64,000 nucleotides of DNA from Linyphia triangularis (GCA_963978545.1 OZ021725.1:7078346-7142345), one strand, 5' to 3'; shown: positions 56,301-60,984, counted from the stretch's first letter. Made by a program: numbers and translations. The notes: generated from the letters alone by a model not told the origin.

Positions 56301-56504
56301 CACGAGTGCGTACCAAAAGACCTCCTGCCAGAAGAACTCGGCGGCCATCTTGGTATTTCTGACTACTCAGTATTTTCCAACCACTTCTTCGCCCAGGAAT
56401 CCTTCATCAAGAGCATCAACAAGTTCGGGATGGTCAGAAAGAGGACAACTGTCACCGAAAGAGCAGTGCCATCCGCTACACTTACCACGAAACAAAGTTG
56501 CTAA
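28832..56504 (+). CDS. CRAL-TRIO lipid-transfer protein gene (alpha-TTP/clavesin-like), whole gene, five coding exons
   Basis: Five exons (28832-28964, 41824-42066, 50301-50497, 54074-54184, 56268-56504) splice in frame to 921 bases, 306 residues plus stop. The four introns are GT-AG, with phases 1, 1, 0, 0. Residues 33-80 form the CRAL-TRIO N-terminal helical domain (DDVFLLRFLRTKKYDVQKS). The lipid-binding CRAL-TRIO domain follows, with GIFVLDLAG in the middle, LKAVHFVNEP in exon 4, and the closing LLPEELGG at 248-254. The family (alpha-tocopherol transfer protein, clavesin, CRALBP) binds small hydrophobic ligands such as tocopherol, retinaldehyde or phosphoinositides in the cytosol and moves them between membranes. 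Length is typical. GC content is clearly higher than in the surrounding DNA, as expected for real exons. A splice acceptor just before the first ATG implies an upstream untranslated or short coding exon that I could not find. The ligand is not predictable. Confidence 0.9.
29143..29639. mobile_element. 245-bp MITE, copy 3, with tandemly repeated left half
   Basis: TATACTAAACTTC starts recur at 29143, 29269 and 29395, exactly 126 bp apart. The third start belongs to a complete element that ends GAAGTTTAGTATA at 29639. The left half has therefore been duplicated twice in tandem ahead of a full copy. It lies in intron 1 of the CRAL-TRIO gene. Confidence 0.85.
29773..30434. mobile_element. 660-bp palindromic element, copy E
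   Basis: It starts AGTCCGAGAGGCAAATGC and ends with the inverse form CCGCCTCTCAGTCT. The interior landmarks are those of the family. In intron 1. Confidence 0.75.
30800..32000 (+). repeat. 39-bp minisatellite, about 30 units
   Basis: The unit runs GAATCAGGGAAATGTCAGGG then AGATTTTTGAATCTGGAAA and is nearly identical throughout. Two units lack one base (at about 31347 and 31588). Because 39 is a multiple of three, every frame without a stop stays open, which creates long apparent proteins (277, 195 and 163 codons). The one-base deletions switch frames without consequence, which argues against any protein being made. Confidence 0.95.
32058..32780 (-). mobile_element. Solo LTR, reverse orientation (723 bp)
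   Basis: The ends TGTTGCGTGGACGGG and TTCGTAACA are inverted relative to the related LTR at 55494-56228. A 4-bp duplication GTAT lies at 32054-32057 and 32781-32784. TG...CA ends with a 4-bp duplication fit an LTR retrotransposon reduced to one LTR by recombination. It is inserted in the element at 30777-33055. Confidence 0.8.
33147..33690 (+). pseudogene. Internally deleted Tc1-like transposon, copy 1
   Basis: The inverted ends CACTATCTACCAATAAGTA and its complement (ACTTATTGGTAGATAGT) enclose 540 bp. The plus strand still reads the C-terminal part of a Tc1-type DDE transposase (FQDDNA, then WPAQSPEVNPMEHLWDE), interrupted by stop codons (for example after TRSTMD). The N-terminal DNA-binding half is missing. 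A related deleted copy is at 59090-59635, so the deleted form itself may have been mobilised. Confidence 0.75.
33708..33892 (+). repeat. tRNA-derived SINE, copy 13
   Basis: A full-length plus-strand copy with a perfect 13-bp target duplication CATCGATTTTGTC at 33695-33707 and 33893-33905. It inserted right at the edge of the Tc1-like remnant. Confidence 0.92.
34040..34420 (+). repeat. Dispersed repeat R3, copy 2
   Basis: It shares GAAACTTGGCAG, GACAATGCATTCTATCAA and CAGAATAAATAAAAGTATTT with the copy at 15780-16255. No coding capacity. Confidence 0.5.
34458..34930 (-). repeat. Tandem duplication of SINE plus flank (SINE copies 14 and 15)
   Basis: Two minus-strand SINEs (34458-34636 and 34691-34867) are each followed by the same flank, TATATATTTTTATGAAATAAC through AAAACTTGGCAATGTG. 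Unit length is about 233 bp. The second flank contains an extra GACTTTAGAG. The shared flank shows that the pair arose by tandem duplication of one insertion, as at 21045-21530. Confidence 0.85.
35030..35211 (+). repeat. tRNA-derived SINE, copy 16
   Basis: A full-length plus-strand copy with a perfect 13-bp duplication CCAACTGTACCCA at 35017-35029 and 35212-35224. Confidence 0.92.
35225..35470 (+). repeat. Third tRNA-related SINE-like sequence
   Basis: It contains an A-box-like TATGTGGTTAGTGCTG and a diverged B box (AGGTTCTCAGTT), then a body phrase (TCAGAATCCACTTTC, CACGGGCTGATCAGCC) shared with 44930-45100, and ends with an AACCAACCAA tail. Confidence 0.5.
36162..36391 (+). repeat. 5' LTR
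   Basis: 230 bp with TG...CA ends. It carries U3 promoter and R/U5 sequences by position, but no clear TATA box. It contains AATAAG and ATTAAAG as possible processing signals at about 36326-36343. It matches the 3' LTR at 229 of 230 positions. Confidence 0.92.
36392..36409 (+). promoter_or_regulatory. Probable primer-binding site (tRNA-Pro-like)
   Basis: Immediately after the 5' LTR the sequence TGGGGGCTCG matches the first ten bases of the proline-tRNA primer-binding site used by several retroelements. The following bases (GCATCACG) diverge from that pattern, so the primer assignment is tentative. The position directly next to the LTR is correct for minus-strand priming. Confidence 0.5.
36570..36945 (+). 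repeat. Duplicated leader segment (186-bp period)
   Basis: CCACGTCGGAAAAGCGAAG recurs at 36634 and 36820, with matching sequence on both sides (AGGATTG, CAACAAGCATTGGAACACCG, AAGAAACTTCGTGTC). The gag leader has therefore been tandemly duplicated. It might hold packaging or translation signals; nothing in the sequence proves that. Confidence 0.8.
37056..40016 (+). CDS. Gag-protease polyprotein fused to captured coiled-coil protein
   Basis: This 986-codon frame starts at ATG 37056 (AACATGGCG, good context). The frame is open a little further upstream but without an ATG. Residues 1-360 are a Gag: MAFLARARKNDLLALIDELG at the start, four EAKEFELA repeats of 11 residues at about 60-105, then a SCAN-like capsid part (RKLPKDIREHFIDELP). 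A CCHC knuckle (CFNCNEIGHRQASC) is at 368-381. A retropepsin has its catalytic DTGS at 439-442 and LIIGMDV at 506-512. After about residue 520 the sequence stops looking retroviral. It has RQLRDPSREDPRV, long charged stretches, a heptad-rich coiled coil at about 675-800 and 828-900, a lysine-rich tail (KQFKKRRKKPRTFK) and CAYCFPC near the end. Codon use is GC-richer just after the junction. I do not recognise the donor gene. A chimeric capsid protein or a protease-released host fragment are both possible products. Confidence 0.85.
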   Translation: MAFLARARKNDLLALIDELGLEQPINPKIAQLCKLITEHADYDENFVKNMLNTIVNDREEKEAKEFELAKDREAKEFELAKDREAKEFELAKDREAKEFELAKLRIEAEVRQHGATVTNARENEVSRSPNILQYMKPFDGSDISIYLTLFERQISRLEISKDTWVNYLITLLPLDIASLITREPETLANNYDHIKSILLRRYRLSPEQFRIQFSFHKKEQCQTWRDFAFELNNYLTEWLSGLDVTTFEDLKELMLVDQIKRKLPKDIREHFIDELPKIKNREILVNKLDDFDSTRNNFKKSTIFRENKYEEKNRKHWQSRENIQERPFIRAQTSTNHLYKERNNGTLNSREWPNKSNQFEVKNQGIKCFNCNEIGHRQASCPKKKANRSVISNYPNYKSNVYPENESYNSPINKISAYTDNKSTTKVIIFDHEIVAINDTGSQVTFISEDLYIKIGSPQLMTNDILLKGLGNIEVQPLGYFHTDIKIDTHSVNAKIYVIKDHTNELIIGMDVIGKFENPSFYRQLRDPSREDPRVLYLQMIRRHPDEIHPKATRENKRETLRKMSIKSVLTVEKKIDSRGSRGSQSGNRTEEKFVAPPSVCRSASHLTGVTRERLDLDGEKKRENPVPVAKSFGLVVPDGTVSVKRRIAACLLTECTPFKEKLPEVEAKKAVPRGDEDFKREMEEFNCKLNEAQSKIKECEDEILQLHTEGATFKVQYSKLEAKNDALQAKLEEIESENLKELAETTEILEKYREDIAGCEMEIGSAKEEIIHLKNELKIAKLIQEQLGKRCQTRGKCELITTNKVLQPSVLSLEGVNLKRQLKEKNHSIEVKRELCSRQKEVKEMDVKISKQVRAMKEDSTLVEHIQHGMKLQNAEISKMKINLQQDETKKDEQKDVKEKHKKKRSLSDANKKTEETSMNKESLKQFKKRRKKPRTFKVYTQRAKFFGHYKETPIKNNHRCDNHSICAYCFPCVFSISDNFRHKL
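39976..39994 (+). promoter_or_regulatory. Splice-acceptor-like tract inside the fused ORF
   Basis: A pyrimidine-rich run ending TTTTCTATTTCAG precedes ATAACTTCAG near the 3' end of the ORF. It resembles a 3' splice site. It could be a leftover intron edge of the captured gene or simply chance; the reading frame crosses it. Confidence 0.3.
40043..40272 (+). repeat. 3' LTR
   Basis: 230 bp, identical to the 5' LTR except for one base (GCAAAG here). The bases before it (GCCAAGATGACCGAG) are not a convincing polypurine tract. Read on the minus strand both LTRs contain the same short open frame, an artefact of the repeat. Confidence 0.92.
40867..41057 (+). pseudogene. C-terminal Cys/His finger of a pogo-like transposase
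   Basis: A plus-strand frame ending TAA at 41055-41057 reads SEDEAEKDEACIFYN..., then GWIQCSSCQGWAHEACS and DFC. The GW-x-QC-x2-C-x-GWAHE-x-C arrangement is PHD-like and occurs at the C terminus of many arthropod pogo/jerky-type transposases. The second cysteine of the first pair is replaced (CIFY). The catalytic core upstream is not found, so this is a remnant. It fits the TA-flanked inverted ends of the enclosing element. Confidence 0.55.
41395..41616 (+). other. Short stretch of intron 1 near exon 2
   Basis: Non-coding sequence between the pogo-like element and SINE copy 17. Nothing else recognised. Confidence 0.4.
41617..41803 (+). repeat. tRNA-derived SINE, copy 17, next to a splice acceptor
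   Basis: A full-length plus-strand copy flanked by CATGTCCCG (41608-41616) and CATGTCTCG (41804-41812). It ends only 20 bp before exon 2 of the CRAL-TRIO gene. The downstream copy of the duplication forms part of the pyrimidine tract of the acceptor, so the branch point may now lie in SINE sequence. Confidence 0.85.
41824..42066 (+). CDS. CRAL-TRIO gene, coding exon 2
   Basis: The acceptor CGTTCTTCCGCAG ends at 41823 and the donor GGTGAGT begins at 42067. The exon is 243 bases, phase 1 to phase 1, residues 45-125. It encodes DRDDVYSRTDDVFLLRFLRT, the core of the CRAL-TRIO N-terminal domain, and the entry to the lipid-binding domain (KHIIQMNTLLYSPKR, HVAVYRMG). A longer open frame begins within the upstream SINE but is excluded by the splice site. 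Confidence 0.9.
42090..42754. mobile_element. 660-bp palindromic element, copy F
   Basis: It starts AGTTCGAGAGGCAACTGC and ends with the inverse CGCCTCTTGGACT. It begins about 23 bp after the exon 2 splice donor. Confidence 0.75.
42755..43380. other. Intron 2 stretch, nothing recognised
   Basis: It holds a T run at 42876-42890. It has some GC-richer text (42905-43020) but no domain or conserved frame that I can identify. Confidence 0.3.
43391..43790 (-). pseudogene. DNA-transposon ORF remnant, family uncertain (copy 1)
   Basis: A minus-strand frame reads MRVYAPMWLIIKLNPHCTDG, then SRYLKYELKNLVD and IIQRNGYFGHP. The same residues recur, diverged, at 46940-47110, so both derive from one repeated element that encoded a protein. 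I associate the phrases with arthropod transposon proteins but cannot name the superfamily with certainty. The frame breaks upstream. Confidence 0.45.
43800..44900. other. Intron 2 AT-rich stretch
   Basis: No gene, tandem repeat or inverted ends recognised. Confidence 0.3.
44930..45180 (+). repeat. SINE-like sequence joined to R3 fragment
   Basis: The body phrase (TTCGGAATCCACGTTAAG, CGGACTGATTAGTC) matches 35345-35460, and a diverged B box (GGATTTGATTCC) lies upstream at about 44970. From 45095 the R3 phrase GAAACTTGGCAG follows. Confidence 0.45.
45200..45650 (+). repeat. Diverged copies of the 108-bp repeat
   Basis: The phrases GTTTATCAATTTTGAAGATA, GGCATGTTGGGTGTCATT and GAATTATGAATGTTTAA with GGTACC recur about four times. 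They are a degraded version of the array at 48540-49830, 3 kb downstream in the same intron. Confidence 0.65.
45714..46511. repeat. Long inverted repeat with 255-bp arms
   Basis: The left arm 45714-45968 (TATCCCCCAAAAAAACAC to GAGGTTGGCGCCCGTC) is the near-exact complement of the right arm 46256-46511, separated by about 290 bp. An intron 2 transcript crossing it would form a very long hairpin. No target duplication is clear. The minus-strand transposon remnant begins right after the right arm. Confidence 0.85.
46425..46930 (-). pseudogene. DNA-transposon ORF remnant (copy 2, minus part)
   Basis: Minus-strand residues include HKLVAIGCDGTVVNTSYKTG, then IRRFEEAIGKPLHWFICQLQ and ANELPL, in an open frame of 65 codons. 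A second frame, FGGGTGGPNAFSGPVGKTLA, continues after a shift. This looks like a transposase catalytic region in decay. Family not certain. Confidence 0.45.
46940..47110 (+). pseudogene. DNA-transposon ORF remnant (copy 2, plus part)
   Basis: On the plus strand KSNPYCTDG, then NLWMAINVSRYLKNE, and after a frameshift IIQRNGYFSYPE match the minus-strand remnant at 43391-43790. It lies head to head with the minus-strand part next to it, so the locus has been rearranged by an inversion or by two insertions. Confidence 0.45.
47111..47760. other. Intron 2 stretch with T tract
   Basis: No convincing gene. A T run lies at about 47640-47658. R2 end sequence (GAAAGTTGTGCGA) occurs at 47776-47788. Confidence 0.3.
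47802..48046. mobile_element. 245-bp palindromic MITE, copy 4
   Basis: A complete copy from TATACTAAACTTC to GAAGTTTAGTATA, inserted directly at the end of an R2 fragment (CACACCCC). The halves are inverted over almost the full length. Confidence 0.8.
48540..49830 (+). repeat. 108-bp tandem repeat array
   Basis: About 12 units contain CATTTCCGGTTTGTCATTTT, ATAGCTATGACATATTGGGT and GAAGTATTATGATCG plus GGTACC. ATTTCCGG recurs at 48725, 48833, 48941 and 49049, spaced exactly 108 bp. The unit is 36 codons long, and the minus strand reads a 203-codon open frame (KNDKPEMVPLTVHSVPLTII per unit). Because the frame is kept automatically by a length divisible by three, coding is not implied. Confidence 0.88.
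49831..50300 (+). other. End of intron 2
   Basis: Contains GGGTATTATTTGTATTG and GGGCCCAGGGTAATATG phrases like those near 48230. No gene. The acceptor CTCTGATTCCAG ends at 50300. Confidence 0.4.
50301..50497 (+). CDS. CRAL-TRIO gene, coding exon 3
   Basis: It lies between acceptor CTGATTCCAG and donor GTGAGATTTG (50498). It is 197 bases, phase 1 to phase 0, residues 126-191. It encodes SFDVSRASAQEFVSSVLMVS, then GGIFVLDLAGMRVHHYSQF, the central strand and helix of the lipid-binding fold. Confidence 0.9.
50604..50939 (+). repeat. 84-bp tandem repeat, four units
   Basis: ACTAAACTTTTCCCTCTTTA recurs at 50604, 50688, 50772 and 50856, exactly 84 bp apart. The units are nearly identical and also hold an internal doublet (AACAATCTCTTTTA twice). 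In intron 3. Confidence 0.92.
50988..51164 (+). repeat. tRNA-derived SINE, copy 18
   Basis: A full-length plus-strand copy with a perfect 15-bp duplication ACTTCACATATCTCC (50973-50987 and 51165-51179), the longest in the window. Confidence 0.94.
51480..51730 (+). repeat. Imperfect repeats of AGCGAGC phrase
   Basis: Four loosely spaced units (about 60-70 bp) contain AAGCGAGC or GCGAGCGAA and a following TGTGCTT-like word. They are strongly diverged. No coding meaning is apparent. Confidence 0.45.
52064..53948. mobile_element. hAT-type non-autonomous element (1885 bp)
   Basis: A perfect 8-bp target duplication CTGGAGAG (52056-52063 and 53949-53956) bounds inverted ends TAGGCCTGGGC and GCCCAAGCCTA. 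Eight-base duplication and TAGG..CCTA-like ends identify the hAT superfamily. Subterminal regions are rich in CGATGTATCGATACATCG-like palindromes. No transposase frame survives. It lies in intron 3 and ends 125 bp before exon 4. Confidence 0.85.
54074..54184 (+). CDS. CRAL-TRIO gene, coding exon 4
   Basis: The acceptor TTTCTGATCCCAG ends at 54073 and the donor GTGAGTGC starts at 54185. The exon is 111 bases, phase 0 to 0, residues 192-228. It encodes DCLPERLKAVHFVNEPFIFH, then AVFQVLKPMVKKKIKER, the conserved VNEPFIF...KP segment of alpha-TTP-like proteins that contributes to ligand and phosphoinositide binding. Confidence 0.92.
54203..54537. mobile_element. ATCGAT-ended TIR element (335 bp)
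   Basis: The ends ATCGATTTAGATAAACAACT and its inverse enclose the same interior as 2203-2560 (reverse). Flanks GTACTGATA (54194-54202) and GTACTGACA (54538-54546) look like a 9-bp duplication with one change. It begins 18 bp after the exon 4 donor. Confidence 0.7.
54756..55175. mobile_element. hAT-like MITE (420 bp)
   Basis: The ends CAAGGTTCCC and GGGAACCCTG are inverted, and GTCTAT lies on both sides (54750-54755 and 55176-55181). CAGGGTTCCC is a common end sequence of hAT-type MITEs. The exact duplication length is ambiguous because of overlap with the termini. The interior repeats phrases such as TCAAGGACTTTTA and has no coding region. Confidence 0.55.
55330..55493 (+). other. GC-rich open block before the solo LTR
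   Basis: After TTTTCTTCCAAAG a GC-richer stretch stays open: VSGILATAVDQYIKLHNRIA, then CGLCVRLKRWRALASRVAL, until the LTR insertion. Composition resembles an exon more than its surroundings. No domain is recognised, and joining the two sides of the LTR soon reaches a stop. It may be a processed gene fragment or part of an unknown transposon. Confidence 0.25.
55494..56228 (+). mobile_element. Solo LTR, forward orientation (735 bp)
   Basis: The ends TGTTACG and CGCAACA are flanked by a perfect 4-bp duplication GTAT (55490-55493 and 56229-56232). It is the same family as 32058-32780 in opposite orientation. It contains AATAAA at 56166-56171 in the sense direction of the host gene and ends 39 bp before exon 5. 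Confidence 0.85.
56268..56504 (+). CDS. CRAL-TRIO gene, coding exon 5 and stop
   Basis: The acceptor TTCTCGTTTTAG ends at 56267 and the stop TAA is at 56502-56504. The exon is 237 bases, phase 0, residues 229-306. It starts IHFHGHNLSSLHECVPKDLL and continues PEELGG, the family's closing signature. A weakly conserved C-terminal tail rich in S, T and K follows. No AATAAA occurs before 56716, which is inside the next transposon. Confidence 0.92.
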   Translation: MHFHGHNLSSLHECVPKDLLPEELGGHLGISDYSVFSNHFFAQESFIKSINKFGMVRKRTTVTERAVPSATLTTKQSC

Positions 56505-56715
56505 TACGCTATAAATATGTGAATTGCATACACTTTCCGTGTATTTAGCTGTAGGATATTAATGAGGTCCATTTCAACATCGAATAGTTAACATTTGTTA
56601 TCTAAACTGAGCTTTCAGTGTGTGACTGTTTAAAATGATTTTTCTTTATTTTTTTAATTTATAATTATTATTGCATTGATTTAACTTTGTATTAGCGGTC
56701 GGAAATATCTATCAA

Positions 56716-56721
56716 AATAAA
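56716..56721 (+). terminator. First AATAAA downstream of the CRAL-TRIO stop codon
   Basis: This is the first canonical polyadenylation hexamer after the stop at 56504, and it lies inside the hAT-type element. If used, the transposon supplies the 3' end of the host transcript. Variant signals closer to the stop cannot be excluded. Confidence 0.35.
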
Positions 56722-56763
56722 TATCTATACTAAATCGCTGCATAGAAAAATATATCGATACAC

Positions 56764-56795
<32 letters not shown>

Positions 56796-56999
56796 CCAAT
56801 TTTGCCAGAAACGAAGTTTTCCGGAGAAAATGTCTACTTTTCATGAATTCATGCCAAAAATTGTTTTAATAAATAAACTTGAAAAATTGTAATATATCGA
56901 TACACGATTTTTTTTTTTTTTTTTTTTTTTTTTCGATTTTCAATTTTGTCAGAAACAAAGTTTTTTGGAACAAATTTCTACTTTTCATGAATTCTTGCC

Positions 57000-57270
57000 A
57001 AAAATTGTTTTAACAAATAAATTATAAAAATTGTTTTAATAAATAAATTATAAAAATTGTTTTAATAAATAAATTATATTATCAATCAGAATAAATAAAA
57101 TACATTTGTATGTCAATGCATAAATTCACATTTATTTTTAAAGAAGAAATTTTGAAAAGTAGTTTACCGCATATTTGCTGATAGAGATGTTTTCAATTTT
57201 TAAAATTAGATGCAAATTCCAGGCACACGTCGGCAACAGAACCGGCACTATGTTAATGACTACTAATAAA
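57000..57270 (+). repeat. R3-related fragment inside the hAT element
   Basis: It shares CAGAATAAATAAAA, GTCAATGCATAAATTCA and TTGAAAAGTAGTTTACC with 15990-16160. A local triplication of AAATTGTTTTAATAAATAAA lies at 57001-57075. Confidence 0.45.
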
Positions 57271-57429
57271 TGATCTTATCTTTCCATTACATTATGTATT
57301 CTTTTTGATTAGGGTGCCATATTAACTGTCTCTCAGCCAAGTCCAAACTTTAGTTTTGAAGTTTTTGAAAAGGGAATAAAGGAAATCGAAAAAACACATG
57401 GAACTACAAAACGATCATCAAAAAACTAA

Positions 57430-57970
57430 AAATGTTTGAAAATATCGATATATCGGTGACTTGTATCGTTGTTTTATTCATCAATATTTTTTTATTTTTT
57501 TGAAATATCGATAAAATTATCATCGTATCGATATATTGCCGACCATCGATATTTTTTTTTAATTTTTTTGTTTAAATATCGATAAAATTATCATCGTATC
57601 GATATATTGCCGACCTTCGATATTTTTTTTTTATTTTTTTGTTTAAATATCGATAAAATTATCATCGTATCGATATATTGCCGACCATCGATATTTTTTT
57701 TTAATTTTTTTGTTTAAATATCGATAAAATTATCATCGTATCGATATATTGCCGACCTTCGATATTTTTTTTTAATTTTTTTGTTTAAATATCGATAAAA
57801 TTATCATCGTATCGATATATTGCCGACCTTCGATATTTTTTTTTTATTTTTTTGTTTAAATATCGATAAAATTATCATCGTATCGATATATTGCCGACCT
57901 TCGATATTTTTTTTTATTTTTTTGTTTAAATATCGATAAAATTATCATCGTATCGATATATTGCCGACCT
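57430..57970 (+). repeat. 71-bp tandem array with TATCGATA palindromes, seven units
   Basis: GCCGACC recurs at 57538, 57609, 57680, 57751, 57822, 57893 and 57963, nearly always 71 bp apart. Each unit carries AAATATCGATAAAATTATC and ATCGTATCGATATATTGCC. The units form the right subterminal region of the hAT-type element and repeat its inverted end (GCCGACC). Confidence 0.92.
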
Positions 57971-58121
57971 TTACTTTGTATGCTTTATGAAGATATTTGT
58001 AATATTTTCTTTTCCCCGTTTGTAAAAGAAGAGAGAGAATGAAAGGAGGAGAGAGTGGAAGATCTGAAAGCTTCATTATGTTGGGCACGTGGTAGCGTTT
58101 CCAAAAAGCGGCAGAAACAGT

Positions 58122-58303
58122 ATGTTGGTTGGTTTCAGATTATCTGGAGCCGTCAGCAACACGAGGGCTATAATGCGCCGAAACATTCGTCATTAGACAA
58201 GCCAACATGCATTTACAAACACCCATGCCTAACACGGGACTCGGAACCCGCAACCTCGCAGTTTAGAAGCTAGCACTCTAACCACTATACCGTTTGGTCG
58301 GCC
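58122..58303 (-). repeat. tRNA-derived SINE, copy 19
   Basis: A full-length minus-strand copy flanked by GGCAGAAACAGT (58110-58121) and GGCTGAAACAGT (58304-58315). Confidence 0.9.
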
Positions 58304-58743
58304 GGCTGAAACAGTTCTTTACAAATCTCCAAAGTTATTCTACATATATATAATAAGAAGCGCACATACTGTGTAGAAGAAACGTCGATGCTGCGAAGGA
58401 ATGAGTATTGTTTACTCAACAGATAATACAATTAGCTCACGCATATGTTTGATGTCTTTCAAATTGTGATAAAACAAAGAGTAGAATCAAAACAAGGAGG
58501 TTCGCATAGCTTCTTTTCGTCAGAAAATCTTTACTTTTTTTTTTTAACCAATTCTAAATTATTGTGACCCTAGCAATGATCATTAATTTTTTTTAGTTAA
58601 AAATTGTGGCTTTCCTTGGTAAAAACTAAAAATTTATATGTTAGTAATCTTTGAAGTGGTTTGGAAAAGTTCAACATCAATCGTATAACCAAATAATTTT
58701 CATTAAGGTTTCAAAAACTCGTTTCATCTCTTAAATTGCACAA

Positions 58744-58792
<49 letters not shown>

Positions 58793-59086
58793 ACTGATTC
58801 ACAATATTGTAAATCAGTAAAAAAAAAAAAATTGGAAACACTTCAGCCGTCAAAGTTAGTAAGAAATATAAAGTATTTCGGATTGAGAACGTTACTAAAA
58901 TAGTCTTTGCAAAGTCAATTGTCAAAACTTCAAAGGAAATTACCTAAAATTTAAATGTTTCTGAAAGTTAACGCTTACAAAATTGTCAATCAACTTAAAT
59001 TGCATATTAAATTTACAAATACAAATTTTAAGAACGGACTCAAGGCCGAACAGGATTGGTCGAGTAAAAAAATATATACGTATACA
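58304..59086. other. AT-rich stretch with TA and T tracts
   Basis: A (TA)n run followed by a T run lies at 58744-58792, with a partly complementary A run at 58819-58831. No gene recognised. Confidence 0.3.
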
Positions 59087-59089
59087 CTA

Positions 59090-59635
59090 TCTACCAATAA
59101 GTAATTGAACACCTGTGATAAAAGAGATAAACACAATTTATTCAAATTCAATAGGTGGTTGAAGACCACCACCTAAGGCAATTACAGTATTAACACTCCG
59201 GGGCATGCTTTCCACAAGTATTTGGATGATGGACAGTGGTATTTTCTTCCACTCGGCTTGGAGTGGACATGCAAGTTCTTTCACCGATTTTGGACGGTTG
59301 CTGCACTCCTTAATTCGGCGATCCTACTCGTCCCAGAGGTGTTCCATAAGATTCACGTCTGGACTCTGAGCAGGGCAGTCCAGTCGGTTCAGCCGGCTTT
59401 CATCATACTAATCCATGGTGGACCTCGCAACATAACAAGTGGCGTTGTCATCTTGGAAGTAACGATGATCCAACCCGTAAAATTGCCACAGCGTAGGGAG
59501 CACATAGTTATCTAGGTTAGTGGAGTAGTAATCAGAGTTGAACCTACCATTAATTGGTATCAAGAGGGACGAAGATCGGGTCTGCAGACATCCTCAATTG
59601 CATGGGTGTCTAAATACTTATTGGTAGATAGAGTA
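59090..59635 (-). pseudogene. Internally deleted Tc1-like transposon, copy 2
   Basis: The inverted ends CACTATCTACCAATAAGTA and TACTTATTGGTAGATAG enclose the same deleted structure as 33147-33690, in opposite orientation. The transposase C-terminal part is on the minus strand; the plus-strand frame at 59222-59515 is its antisense. It is broken by stop codons. Confidence 0.75.
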
Positions 59636-59639
59636 TATA

Positions 59640-60108
59640 AATAGAATTTGCATACATAACACAAAATACAGAAATGGACGAATAACATGATGGTAGATAC
59701 AGAATTTGTAGAATACAATATAGAAACACCAAAATTGCATGTTATATAATATATCATGATAATTAATCTTACAAAATTAACATACAATTTATAATTCAAA
59801 AAGTCACAGGACCATGCATACAATATACAATAGATACAGGATCATACATAGAATGTACAATAGTTGTAGGATCATACATAATAATACAATACCATATACA
59901 AAGTTGACACACCGTTTGACAATCATACTGGAAATATACAATACATAATGTAGGCAGACGAAGTTCATAGAATACAACAGCACGCAAGTATAAATAACCA
60001 AATATAGTACACTAAATAACCCAAATTAAATGCATACAAATTTTGCAGCGGAAAATATAAGTTACTTACCTAACCAGTGTAATCCAATCATTGCCCAATG
60101 ACAATCCC
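59640..60108 (-). repeat. Probable 3' untranslated tail of a LINE with short repeats
   Basis: It follows a LINE C-terminal coding remnant in the minus direction. It includes loosely repeated words such as GATACAGGATCATACATAGA and TACAATAG at 59800-59900. The boundary is uncertain. Confidence 0.35.
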
Positions 60109-60201
60109 TCAGTGCATATCTAACTGTTTCTTAAAATTCTTTAAGTTCGCGGAATTTACAGCATTTGCTGGCAAATCATTCCAATCATTGATTATCCTAT
60201 T
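60109..60201 (-). pseudogene. C-terminal end of a non-LTR retrotransposon (LINE) protein
   Basis: Minus-strand residues RIINDWNDLPANAVNSANLK, then NFKKQLDMH and a stop, match the typical C terminus of arthropod LINE reverse-transcriptase proteins (R-x-x-N-x-WN-x-LP ... V-x-x-FK-x-x-LD). Everything upstream is missing, which fits a 5'-truncated insertion. Such an element could have supplied the machinery for the SINEs, but the tails are not shown to match. Confidence 0.55.
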
Positions 60202-60980
60202 TTAAAAACAGTGTTTTCGCCCTTTCCTATCCTTCCCTAAATTACATAACAAATATTCTTCATTTATTCTGTCTATTAAAAATTAAATGATTTTAGATGT
60301 TATAAGTTATATGATTATTTCCCAAATCGGTTTTTGTAAATCCGATATTGCGAGAAGACTCAATTAAGCCTAACGTGGAGTAAAATGAACAAATAAGATA
60401 GCAAACCGCGACTCTTTTATGTTTTTAATGACAAAGCAGATATATCTGAACCTTAATAACAAGCTTTTGACCACAATCTATTGCCAAATTATGAAATAAA
60501 AAATGGTTTTAAATTACCATAAAACAGCCAGAGTTATTTGATGAACTTCAAGCCAACGTATGATTTTGAATTGAAAAAATTCCGAATCATACGATCCAGT
60601 TTATTGAAGATTCATATTTTGGTTAGGCTTAGACGTTTACTTAATTTTTTACTTTCAGTTACCCATATGTATACATAAGGTAATTGCCGTGAGTATAGTG
60701 GTTAGTTAACAAACGTCAGAATTAATCTAAATGAACCTGTTTTCTGCAGTTTAATTTCGTGCATAAGTTAAAGCGTTGCAATAACTCAAATTCGTAACTT
60801 GAAATGATATTTATTCATGAACAATAGGCATTTAGACAACACATTTCCTCAAAGCACGCTTAGTTAAGTCAGTGCTGACATCCATAGATTAAAAGCAAAA
60901 TATAATATATCATAAAGATATCATAGGACAACTAATAAATCATATTGACACTTTTTCATATTGACACTTTTGATTACTAT
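60202..60980. other. Intergenic stretch, nothing recognised
   Basis: It contains a short phrase (TTACCCATATGTA...) shared with 2889-2905 near the start of R2. No gene seen. Confidence 0.3.
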
Positions 60981-60984
60981 ACAG

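Larger units (their letters stand above)
56693..57973. mobile_element. hAT-type element with TATCGATA array (1281 bp)
   Basis: A perfect 8-bp duplication CTTTGTAT (56685-56692 and 57974-57981) encloses ends TAGCGGTCGG and CCGACCTTTA (inverted, one or two mismatches). The right part is a seven-unit tandem array. No transposase frame. It begins 188 bp after the CRAL-TRIO stop codon. Confidence 0.8.

Noticed and set aside
59222..59515. 97-codon plus-strand frame
   Set aside because: It is the antisense of the Tc1-like transposase remnant.
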